This document shows positions 29,914 through 38,237 of a DNA stretch of 61,205 bases, piece by piece (within the stretch, counting starts at the first letter, position 1; each line of letters opens with the position of its first letter). The notes beneath the pieces were generated by a model. The model made no database searches. It was given only the letters and a program-made list of their open reading frames with translations, and was not told the DNA's origin. The DNA comes from Betaproteobacteria bacterium. Lineage in GTDB: Bacteria > Pseudomonadota > Gammaproteobacteria > Burkholderiales > SG8-41. The stretch spans positions 1 through 61,205 of the forward strand of contig JACQOJ010000141.1 in assembly GCA_016202605.1 (NCBI GenBank), in the 5' to 3' direction. The translations under genes and the position numbers were made by a program.

Positions 29914-30925
29914 CGATGCGCACCCGCGGATCCACCAGGGTATAAAGGGTATCGACGGCGAGGTTCAGCAGCACGAACAGGATGGCCATCGACAGCACGA
30001 AGCCCTGTACGGCCGCGTAGTCGGACACCACCAGCGCCTCGATCGCATACGAGCCGATGCCGGGCCACGCGAACACCTTTTCCACCAGCACGTTGGCGCC
30101 GAGCGAGAACGAGAACACCATTCCCAGCGTGGTGATGATGGGCAGCATCGCATTGCGGAAGGCATAGACCATCAGCACGCGGCCGCGCGAGAGCCCCGCG
30201 GCCCGCGCGGTGCGCAGGTACTCCGAGGCCAGCGCCTGCAGCATCGCCGCGCGCGTCATGCGCGCCAGCGGCGCCAGCGTGAACAGCGCGAGCGTGATGG
30301 CGGGCAGCATCAGCTGCTTGAAAGCCGACCATGCGGTTGCCCATTCGCGGGCGAGCAGCCCGTCGAACACGAGGAAACCGGTAACATGCGGCGGCGGAAC
30401 GTGCAGCAGGTCAAGGCGTCCGAGCGGCGCGGGGGCCAATCCCAGCAGAAAATACAACACGTAGATGAGCAGCAATCCCGTGAAGAAGGTCGGCAGGCTG
30501 ACGCCGGCGGTCACCACGAAACGGCAGAGCTGGTCGATCCAGCTGTCCTGGTGGACGGCCGCCAGCACGCCCAGCGGAATCGCGGTCATCACCGAAAGGA
30601 ACAGCGCCGTCAGCGTGAGCTCCAGCGATGCCGGCAGGCGCTTCAGGAGTTCCGCCGCCACCGGCTGGCCGGTGGAGATCGACTGGCCGAGGTCGCCCCG
30701 GGAGAGGTCCTTCAGATAAGTCGCGAACTGCCGGGGCAAGCCCTGATCGAGGCCGAGTTTCGCGCGGATTTCCGTGATCGACTCGGGCGTCGCGGAGGCC
30801 CCCGCGAAGTACGCCGCCGGATCGCCGGGCAGCGCCCGCGTCAGCAGGAAGGTAACCACGACGATCCCGAACACCGTCGGGATCGCCTGCAGGCAGCGCG
30901 CCAGGATGATCGACAACTGGCCCAT
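29906..30925 (-). CDS. ABC transporter permease (DppB-like)
   Basis: FLLTRALPGDPAAYFAG; EYLRTARAAGLSRGRVL EAA loop. Start MGQLSIILAR chosen within a longer ORF. Confidence 0.88.
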   Translation of the reverse strand: MGQLSIILARCLQAIPTVFGIVVVTFLLTRALPGDPAAYFAGASATPESITEIRAKLGLDQGLPRQFATYLKDLSRGDLGQSISTGQPVAAELLKRLPASLELTLTALFLSVMTAIPLGVLAAVHQDSWIDQLCRFVVTAGVSLPTFFTGLLLIYVLYFLLGLAPAPLGRLDLLHVPPPHVTGFLVFDGLLAREWATAWSAFKQLMLPAITLALFTLAPLARMTRAAMLQALASEYLRTARAAGLSRGRVLMVYAFRNAMLPIITTLGMVFSFSLGANVLVEKVFAWPGIGSYAIEALVVSDYAAVQGFVLSMAILFVLLNLAVDTLYTLVDPRVRIDG

Positions 30926-30933
30926 GGACTGTG

Positions 30934-32547
30934 CTACACGAGCTTGTACGAGCGCGCATCCACCTGGCGATGGAACCAGAACTGATAACCCTGCATCCTG
31001 GTCGTCATCGCCGATTCCAGCGTCGGCTGCCACAGGGGGATGCGCGGCACGTCGTCGAAGGCCTTCTGGATCAACTGGCGGACTTTCGGGTCGTACGCGG
31101 GGTCGGACTTCTCCATGTGCAGCGTCTCGTCGATCAGTTTCTTGACCGCCGGATCGTCGTAATTGGAGGCATTGAACAGGTTGCCCTTGATGTACGCCCA
31201 GTAAAAGTAATAGCACGGCGTATTCAGCCAGCCGCCGAAGTTCTCCAGCAGGAAGGGCAGCTTCTTCTCCACCAGCGCAACGGTGCGCCAGTTTGCGCCC
31301 GGCACCTTGTCCAGCGTGACCTTGATGCCGATCTTGCCGAGGCTTTCCTGGATCAGCAGCGCCGCGGGCTCGCCCCAGTCGGCTTCGCCGAGGTCGAAGG
31401 ACAGGGGCACTTCGAAGCCGGCTTTGTACGCGGTCTGACCGAGCAGTGCCTGAGCCTTGGCGAGATCGGTGGCATAGGGAAACGGCTGCGGCCAGACCGC
31501 CGAGACGGGCTTGGCCGACTTGCCGCCCCACATCGGCACGCCGCGGCCGTAGGCTGCCTGCCTGAAGATCTGCTCGTAGGGAATCGCCCACGCGACCGCC
31601 TGCCGCACGCGCTGGTCCCTGAACGGCTCGAAGTTGTAGTTGAGGCATGCGACATACAGGCAGTTGTCGATCGGCGAACCCGTGACCTTGATCTTCCTGT
31701 TCGCGGCGAGTTCCTGCGCGTCCTTGTTGGGAATCTGGAACGACAGGTGCACGTCCCCGCGCTCGATCAGCGCGCGGCGCGTAGCCTGTGCCGGCACCTC
31801 ACGGATGATCACCCGCTGCACGCCCGGCAGCGGACCGCCGGCCCATTTGTCGTTGCGCACGTAAACGAGCTGCTGGCCGGCATCCCAGCGCTCGACCTTG
31901 AAAGCGCCGCTGCCGGCCGGATTGCGGTGCAGGTACTCCGCCGCCCACGGATCGGCCGCGGTCGCCCTGGATTTCGCGACCTTCGAGTTGACGATCACTG
32001 CCACCGGCACGCCGAGGTTCGGCAGAGAAAGTTTCGATGGCCGCTTCAGGTCGATGCGGAAAGTCCTGGCATCGACGGCGACGAACTGCGCCGGATCGAC
32101 AAAACCGCCGGCGCCCATCTGCACTTTGGGGAATCCGCCCAGCGCGAGCGCGCGCTCGAAAGACCATTTCACATCTTCCGCGGTGACCGGGCTGCCATCC
32201 CAGAACGTGGCGTTGGGCTTGATCTTGAAGGTGATGGATTTGCGGTCCGGCGCAACGATCCAGCTCTCGGCAAGTTCGGGCTGGACCTTGTCGTAGTCGT
32301 ACGCGAGCGAGCCGTCGGCGAGCTTCCTGGTGCCGAAGGTCACGAGACGGTCGTAGACGTTGACCGCGACCTGGTAGCTCGGGCGGTTGGTTCCCGGACG
32401 ATGTATATCGAGGCTGTTGATGGTGTTGCCGATCAGCACGACGGCGGTGTCATTGGGCGCTGCCCATGCGGTGGATTTCAGAAAAGGGAGCATGGACGAG
32501 CCGAAGGCCAGGGCCCCGGCGGATTTCAGAAGTTCACGGCGATTCAT
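30934..32547 (-). CDS. ABC transporter substrate-binding protein (SBP family 5, peptide/opine/nickel type)
   Basis: MNRRELLKSAGALAFGSSMLPF signal; AESWIVAPDRKSITFKIKPNATFWDGSPVTAEDVKWSFERAL. Confidence 0.9.
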   Translation of the reverse strand: MNRRELLKSAGALAFGSSMLPFLKSTAWAAPNDTAVVLIGNTINSLDIHRPGTNRPSYQVAVNVYDRLVTFGTRKLADGSLAYDYDKVQPELAESWIVAPDRKSITFKIKPNATFWDGSPVTAEDVKWSFERALALGGFPKVQMGAGGFVDPAQFVAVDARTFRIDLKRPSKLSLPNLGVPVAVIVNSKVAKSRATAADPWAAEYLHRNPAGSGAFKVERWDAGQQLVYVRNDKWAGGPLPGVQRVIIREVPAQATRRALIERGDVHLSFQIPNKDAQELAANRKIKVTGSPIDNCLYVACLNYNFEPFRDQRVRQAVAWAIPYEQIFRQAAYGRGVPMWGGKSAKPVSAVWPQPFPYATDLAKAQALLGQTAYKAGFEVPLSFDLGEADWGEPAALLIQESLGKIGIKVTLDKVPGANWRTVALVEKKLPFLLENFGGWLNTPCYYFYWAYIKGNLFNASNYDDPAVKKLIDETLHMEKSDPAYDPKVRQLIQKAFDDVPRIPLWQPTLESAMTTRMQGYQFWFHRQVDARSYKLV

Positions 32548-32923
32548 GGCGCATTCCTTTCTTGGGCTGGCCGCATCTCATGCGGTATACAAGCCGGAAT
32601 GCAAGATGCGTACCACGAACGGATGGCAGCGTTGTCCGAGGCAGACGCCGCGTGGAACCGCGGCAAGGCTACTGAAGACGGCACTGCTTTTGGGCGCGCG
32701 CGCTCGATTCAGGTGCGCGCCCTGCCCGGGGAGCGGAGCATCGTGCCCGATGAACCGGAACGGATGGAACTGCAAATGACTTCGCCGTCTGTCTCCCGTG
32801 AAGTGCCGCCCGTCGCCGCGACGCCGGGGAAGACGATTGATTCGTGACATATGCCATACGTCCGTCGGCAGGGTTAACCGTATCGTAGGGGCCGAGTGGA
32901 ATGCGCCAACGCGCGGTCCACTC

Positions 32924-33015
32924 AGCTTCGAAAAGGGCAAACCCGACCGAAAGGCGGGGACGCAAAGTCACTGGTCTAAAGAGCCTTGCGCTCCATGACC
33001 GAGAGATTGCCGAGG
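32924..33015 (+). promoter_or_regulatory. cyclic di-GMP-I (GEMM-I) riboswitch aptamer
   Basis: AGGGCAAACC-CGACC-GAAA-GGCG-GGGACGCAAAG-TCACTGGTCTAAAGAGCCTTGCGCTCCATGACCGAGAGATTGCCGA follows GEMM-I consensus including GAAA-capped stem, GGGACGCAAAG and terminal UUGCCGA pairing with GGGCAA. Confidence 0.9.
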
Positions 33016-33186
33016 GCGGGTTGTTGGGCTGCCGGTAATCTCTCCAGCGTTGCCCGATTACTCCCCTTCGTAGTCCACCTGGCTTTCTCCCCGCCGGGAG
33101 AGCGCATCACTTTTTCCGTCGAGTGTCCCTTTTGAACGACCGCTGCGGGATTTTCCCCGCGGGGAACTGAACGAGGGACTCAGATC

Positions 33187-33627
33187 ATGCTGGAACGTTT
33201 TCAAGGCAAAGAAGGCCGTGTCGCACTCCTGAACGTACTGCGCAACCAGTTCTTGATTGATGGAAATTCCGATATTGCCGACAAGATTGCCTCGGCAGCG
33301 CAGATCAGGGAATACTCGCCCGGAATACCGCTTTTCAGCGAGGGAGAGCGGGGCAGCGATCTGTATTTTATTCTCGCCGGGCAGGTTTCCATTTCCATGG
33401 ATGTGCGGGAGATTGCAACTGTCAGCGCGGGAATGCACGTGGGAGAAATCGGCCTGTTGGAGCCGTTCAGGGGACGCTCAGCCAATGTCATTGCAAAGGA
33501 CACGGTGGTTGCCGCGCTGGTGTCCCAGACCAGATTCACCGAAATCGCGAGATTCCACCCCGAGCTCTGGCGCCGCATGGCCATGGAGCTCGGCCGCAGG
33601 CTGGTCAAAGCGCAAGCCAGGGGCTAG
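33187..33627 (+). CDS. stand-alone cyclic nucleotide-binding domain protein
   Basis: IPLFSEGERGSDLYFILAGQVSIS; PBC-like GEIGLLEPFRGRSANVIA. Confidence 0.88.
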   Translation: MLERFQGKEGRVALLNVLRNQFLIDGNSDIADKIASAAQIREYSPGIPLFSEGERGSDLYFILAGQVSISMDVREIATVSAGMHVGEIGLLEPFRGRSANVIAKDTVVAALVSQTRFTEIARFHPELWRRMAMELGRRLVKAQARG

Positions 33628-34018
33628 TCCAGGCGCCGCTTGAAGAACGTTACGGGCAGGCCGGAAGCCGCTTGCGCCGATTCGATCCTGCGCGGCACCC
33701 GACACGGCACCACCGTAAAAAGCCTCCTGGCCCGCGCCGGCGCCCCGGGGCTGACCGGCCCTCGCAGCGTCTTCGGTCAGTTTGCCGCCATGGGCTACAA
33801 GATCGTGCCGCAAAACGACACCCCCCACCGACCGGGTCGAAGCCAGCGGCTACACGGGGGGTCACACCGTAGCGATATACGGCAGCGACAACGCCAGGGG
33901 CATCGACGCCGTGCAACTCGAATTCGGCCGCGACCTGCGCACGACAGAAAGGGTCGACAAGTCCGCAAAGGACACGGCAAAGGCCATCGCCGCGTTCTAT
34001 GAACGCTACCTCAAGTAA
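33628..34018 (+). pseudogene. N-terminally missing, frameshifted gene fragment (possibly N-formylglutamate amidohydrolase-like)
   Basis: Frame 1 ...SVFGQFAAMGYKIVPQNDTP continues as frame 2 PTDRVEASGYTGGHTVAIYGSDNARGIDAVQLEFGRDLRTTERVDKSAKDTAKAIAAFYERYLK, with the shift at the CCCCCC run near 33821-33826. Confidence 0.5.
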
Positions 34019-34208
34019 TTCGGTCTCGAAGCAACGACGTCACGGTCATTCTTCCCCGCGCGCCTGCGCACGCTCGTCAGTCGTCCTCTTCCCCGCGCGC
34101 ACGCGCATGCTCGAACCCGCAACGGCTCGCGCCGATGGTGTACCATGCGGCCATTCCCCGGTTTCTTGCAACGGACGGCCCCACGCCGTCATACATGGAG
34201 GAAGCACG

Positions 34209-34769
34209 ATGACTAAACCCCTGGGCAACGAAGATCTGTCGGACAAAGTGGGCGAGCGGGTGATCGACAAGCCCGAACTTCCCGCAGGCGGCATCACCAA
34301 CGAGAACGACGTGTACACTGAGGTCGTCTCGGGCGAGATGCAGCTCAAGCGCGGCACCGCGGGAAAGTTCCAGGTGTTGTGCGACGAGCCCGCGCGCATC
34401 GGCGGCACGGACAAGTATCCGTCGCCGATGGCCTACCTCGCCATGTCGATAGGCTTCTGACTGCTCACCCAGGTTGCGCGGTACGCGCACATGATGAAGA
34501 TGAAGGTGAGCGGCGCCAACTGCCGCGTCGTCCTGCGCAAGCATCTCGGCGGCTCGGTGCTGAAAGGCACGGTGTTCAACCGCTGGGAAGGCGTCGGCAC
34601 GTATCTCAAGGTCGAGAGCGAGGAGCCGGCGGACAGGCTCGCGCACCTGCTCAGGAACGCCAAGGCGGGGTGTTTTGCCGAGGGCCTGATCACGCAGCAG
34701 GTGCCGTTGCACAGCCACGTCGAGGTGAACGGCAAACCGTTCCACATCGAGGGCGTCACCGGGAAGTGA
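34209..34769 (+). CDS. OsmC family protein, probable selenoprotein (UGA at 34458-34460 read as Sec84)
   Basis: Single frame from ATG 34209 (SD GGAGGAAGC) to stop at 34767-34769, interrupted only by TGA: ...KYPSPMAYLAMSIGF-U-LLTQVARYAHMMKM...NAKAGCFAEGLI... The UGA sits at the family's active Cys position; second Cys conserved. Confidence 0.8.
34463..34511 (+). promoter_or_regulatory. candidate bacterial SECIS element
   Basis: Inner hairpin TGCGCG-GTA-CGCGCA (34475-34489), loop starting with G 21 nt after UGA; outer helix GCTCACC (34463-34469) / GGTGAGC (34505-34511). Confidence 0.7.
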
Positions 34770-34879
34770 GAAGGTGCAGGAATGAAGTCCCCTCTCCCCC
34801 GGTTTTCACGAGGGCAGGCTGCTCGGGAATGGCAAATCCCGGTCACTGGTCACCGGTCACGCCGTTGACTTGTGATTGG

Positions 34880-34899
34880 ATTCCCGACTCCTCGGGAAT
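34880..34899. repeat. extragenic palindrome ATTCCCGA-CTCC-TCGGGAAT
   Basis: Perfect 8-bp inverted repeat; similar TCATTCCCGCG-type sequences at about 1050 and 54420. Confidence 0.6.
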
Positions 34900-34948
34900 G
34901 ACAATCAAAGACGTTTTGCGGTCGGCTTCAAGTCGACGTCTATTAAAT

Positions 34949-34969
34949 CCCTCGGCTTGCAGCCGAGGG
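34949..34969 (-). terminator. probable intrinsic terminator of the ASL-family gene
   Basis: CCCTCGGCT-TGC-AGCCGAGGG; on the minus strand followed by ATTTAAT. Confidence 0.55.
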
Positions 34970-34973
34970 TTGT

Positions 34974-36479
34974 TCAGTTCCGGTCGGACTGCTGCGCCAG
35001 AACGGCGAACGCTTTGTCGAGAGCCGCTTCGGCGCGTGCGCGATGCTCCGTACCGGCCTTCAGCCACGCGAGATCCGCGGTGACGCTTTCGCGCTCGGCC
35101 GAGAGCATGCGTTCCACCTCCGCGGGCTGCGGCCCGCCGGTGCCGCGCCGGCCGAACACCATGTGTTCGGCGCTGATGACTTTCCGGAAATCGGTTTCGT
35201 TCAGGGGAAAGGCCTGCTTCGTCTCGGCCTCGTAGATGCGGGCTGCCTCCGTATACGGGATTTCGTGCAGCGTGAGGCCTTTTCCGCGGCCGTAATCGGT
35301 CAACTTCGACGCGAAATGGTGGCCGGTGCGAAACGGCACGCCGGCCTCCTGCATCAGCGCGTCGGCGATCTCGGTCGTCGTCGAGTAATCGGCATCGACT
35401 TCGGCCCGCGCGCGCTCCTTGTTGACCACGATGCCGTCCACCACCTGCTGCAGGAGCTTCAGCACCTGCAGGGGCGTCGCGCACGGCACCGGGTCGTACT
35501 TGCGGTAGTCGAACATTCCGGTGCGGTTGTTGTGGGCGATGAGGAACACGGTCTGCATTTCGCCGAGCATGATGCTCGCTTGCGCCCGCAACTGTTCCAG
35601 CGCCGCGGGATTGCGCTTCTGAGGCATGATGCTGCTCACGCCCGTCAGTTCGCCCGTTGCCAGCATGAACCAGGGCGTCGGTTCGGCATACTGCGCATGA
35701 ATGTCCTGCGCGAACTGCCCGATCTGCACGGCGGCGATCGCCAGCGCGCTCGCGACCTCGAGTGCGCCGTCCACGGACGCAAGATGGTTCGCGTCGTAAG
35801 CGTTCTCGACGAGACCTTCGAAGCCCAGCAGCACGGCAAGGCGCTCGCGATCGATGGGAAAACTCGACGTGGCGAGTGCGGCGGCCCCGAGCGGGTTTCG
35901 GTTGATACGTTGATACGCCTGCTGCAGCCGCTCGGTCTGGCGGGCGAGCGCGGCCGCCAGCGCGTGCAGGTAATGCGCGAACGTCGTGGGCTGCGCCTGC
36001 ACGCCGTGCGTGTAGGCCGGAATGATGGTCTCCGTGTGCCGGCCCGCCACCGCAAGCAGTTTTTCACGCACGGTCGCCAGCGCCTCGAGTTCCTTGAGCA
36101 GCCCGTCGCGCAGATTCATGCGCGCGATGGTCGATGCGATGTCCTGGCGGCTTCGTCCGGTGTGCAGCCGCGAGGCATCCATGCCCACGATGGCCGTGAG
36201 CCTCGGCTCGTAGTCCAGATAGTCGGCCGAGCGTTGCGGGAGCGATCGGCGCTCCTGCGCGATCAACTGCGCAATCCCGTTCGCGATCCGGCGGGCGATC
36301 GCATGCGGCACGATCCCGGTCGCATCCAGCATGACGATGGAGGCCTTGTTGATCTGGTCGAGGAACTCGACGGAACGCCCTCCGCCGCGGAACACTTCGT
36401 TGATGTCCAAAGCGCCGGTCCCTGCCGCGGCAGGCGTGGCGTCAGAAGCCGGCGCGTTGGTACGTGTGGAGTCACTCAT
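34974..36479 (-). CDS. argininosuccinate lyase family protein (ASL/fumarase superfamily paralog)
   Basis: GVSSIMPQKRNPAALEQLRAQAS superfamily signature; DASRLHTGRSRQD; TSSFPIDRERLAVLLGF. Confidence 0.82.
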   Translation of the reverse strand: MSDSTRTNAPASDATPAAAGTGALDINEVFRGGGRSVEFLDQINKASIVMLDATGIVPHAIARRIANGIAQLIAQERRSLPQRSADYLDYEPRLTAIVGMDASRLHTGRSRQDIASTIARMNLRDGLLKELEALATVREKLLAVAGRHTETIIPAYTHGVQAQPTTFAHYLHALAAALARQTERLQQAYQRINRNPLGAAALATSSFPIDRERLAVLLGFEGLVENAYDANHLASVDGALEVASALAIAAVQIGQFAQDIHAQYAEPTPWFMLATGELTGVSSIMPQKRNPAALEQLRAQASIMLGEMQTVFLIAHNNRTGMFDYRKYDPVPCATPLQVLKLLQQVVDGIVVNKERARAEVDADYSTTTEIADALMQEAGVPFRTGHHFASKLTDYGRGKGLTLHEIPYTEAARIYEAETKQAFPLNETDFRKVISAEHMVFGRRGTGGPQPAEVERMLSAERESVTADLAWLKAGTEHRARAEAALDKAFAVLAQQSDRN

Positions 36480-36743
36480 GACTGATTTTCTCCTGATAAG
36501 GCCATGTTACCCGTGACCGGGGGCCGGGGTAGAGGACAGGGACCGGGCCGACGCGGTCGCGGACGGACGACGTGCGAATATTGCGGCCGCGGGCGGGAGC
36601 ATGGCGGTTGAAATCCCTCGCCGCCCAGGCTCCCGGGCGGTAAAATGCTCCGACAACAGCGAAAAACCGACGCAAACGTAAGACTCAAGCACGATCGTTT
36701 TTGAGATTGCTTCCGGCGTTCTCGGAGGGTTGGAGGAGAGCTC

Positions 36744-37697
36744 ATGTTTCTTTCACGTGCTGCGATATGGGCGATTTCCGCCGGGATGCTGATTCTCGGT
36801 GGCGATCCGGTGTTTGGCCAGGACAAATATCCCGGCAGGCTCATTCGGATTGTCACGGCAACCCCCGGAAGCAATCACGACTGGGGCGCGCGCCTGGTCG
36901 CGCAGGAGCTTACGCCCCGTATCGGTCAGCGGGTGATCGTGGAGAATCGCGGCAGCGTCGCGGTCGAATACGTGGCCAGGGAAGCGCCACCTGACGGGTA
37001 TACCCTTCTCTTCTACGGCGCATTCGCCTGGTTGCAGCCCTTGCTGACAAAAGTGAACTGGGATCCGCTCGGGGATCTCGCGCCGGTCAGCCTGGCGATG
37101 AGCTCGCCCAACGTGCTGGTCGTGCACCCGTCGCTGCCTGTCAAGTCCGTCAAGGAGTTGATCGCTCTCGCCAAGGCCAGGCCGGGCGATCTCAACTACA
37201 GCGCGGGCGGCGGCGGCTCCACGCCGCACATCGCGGCCGAGTTGTTCAAGTACATGGCGGGCGTCGACGTCGTCCGTGTCCACTACAAGGGTTCCGGTCC
37301 GTCGATGATCGGCCTGCTCGTGGGCGAAGTGCACCTGATGTTCGCCGCGTTGGGACCGGTCTTGCCCCACGTCAAGCAGGGCAAGGTTAGGCCGATCGCG
37401 GTTTCGACGCCCAGGCGAACGCCGCTGATGCCCGACCTGCCCGCGGTCGCGGAAACCCTGCCGGGCTATGCATCGGAGGCGACGATCGGTTTTTTTGTTC
37501 CACGCAAGACATCGCCGGCCATCGTCAATATCCTCAACCGTGAGATCGTCCAGTCCCTGAAGACGACGGATCCGCGAAGGTTGGCAGGGGCCGGCGTCGA
37601 AGTCGTCGGCAACTCTCCCGAGGAGTTCGCCGGCTTCATCAAAACGGAAATGGCCAGGATGGGCGAGGTCATCAGGAGCGGCTCCTTCACCAAATGA
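36744..37697 (+). CDS. Bug/TctC-family substrate-binding protein
   Basis: Signal peptide; KYPGRLIRIVTATPGS; PDGYTLLFYG; VHYKGSGPSMIGLLVGEVHLMF. Confidence 0.9.
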   Translation: MFLSRAAIWAISAGMLILGGDPVFGQDKYPGRLIRIVTATPGSNHDWGARLVAQELTPRIGQRVIVENRGSVAVEYVAREAPPDGYTLLFYGAFAWLQPLLTKVNWDPLGDLAPVSLAMSSPNVLVVHPSLPVKSVKELIALAKARPGDLNYSAGGGGSTPHIAAELFKYMAGVDVVRVHYKGSGPSMIGLLVGEVHLMFAALGPVLPHVKQGKVRPIAVSTPRRTPLMPDLPAVAETLPGYASEATIGFFVPRKTSPAIVNILNREIVQSLKTTDPRRLAGAGVEVVGNSPEEFAGFIKTEMARMGEVIRSGSFTK

Positions 37698-38191
37698 TTG
37701 ATCAGACTTGCTTGCCGGTGTCCGTGCAACGCCGCCTGCGGTTCTTGGTTTCGATCGCCCTGATGGCGGGCGCGAATCTGTGCGCGGCGCAAGGCTACCC
37801 GCAGAAGCCGGTCCGTGTCATCGTGCCCTTTGTGCCCGGCGGGACCGTCGACACCGCCGCGCGCACGATCGCAGGCAAGCTGCACGAGGGTCTCGGTCAG
37901 CCGGTCGTCGTTGACTACCGCAGCGGCGCGAATGGCATCATCGGCGCCGATTACGTCGCGAAATCCCCGTCCGATGGCTATACGCTGTTGGCGGCGCCGG
38001 CGGGAACCCCGGGGGACGTCGTGATCAAGCTCAATGCCGAAATCGTCACAGTCTTGCGCACACCGGAAATCAGGGAGAAGTTATCCGGTCTGGGGATGAC
38101 GGTGGTCGGCAGCGCGCCCGGGGAATTCGCCGTTTTCCTGAAGGCGGACATCGCCAAGTGGGGGCCGATGTCATCAAGCGCGCGAACGTGA
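37694..38191 (+). pseudogene. internally deleted Bug/TctC substrate-binding protein (N-lobe start joined in frame to C-terminal segment)
   Basis: QGYPQKPVRVIVPFVPGGTVDTAARTIAGKL...SPSDGYTLLAAPAG joins directly to TPGDVVIKLNAEIVTVLRTPEIREKLSGLGMTVVGSAPGEFAVFLKADIAKW; about 150 central residues absent; ATGA overlap with the upstream Bug gene. Confidence 0.7.
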
Positions 38192-38237
38192 AGCTTTGAT
38201 TTCGACAACATGCAACATTTTGGCGAGGCAGGCGGAC

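Noticed and set aside
30931-32847. 638-aa plus-strand ORF opposite the SBP gene
   Set aside because: Shadow ORF; the minus-strand SBP has clear family motifs.
34460-34460. Treating the OsmC TGA as a sequencing error or simple pseudogene
   Set aside because: Cannot be excluded, but the position at the active Cys, the SECIS-like hairpin and a second UGA gene in the window make Sec decoding the better explanation.
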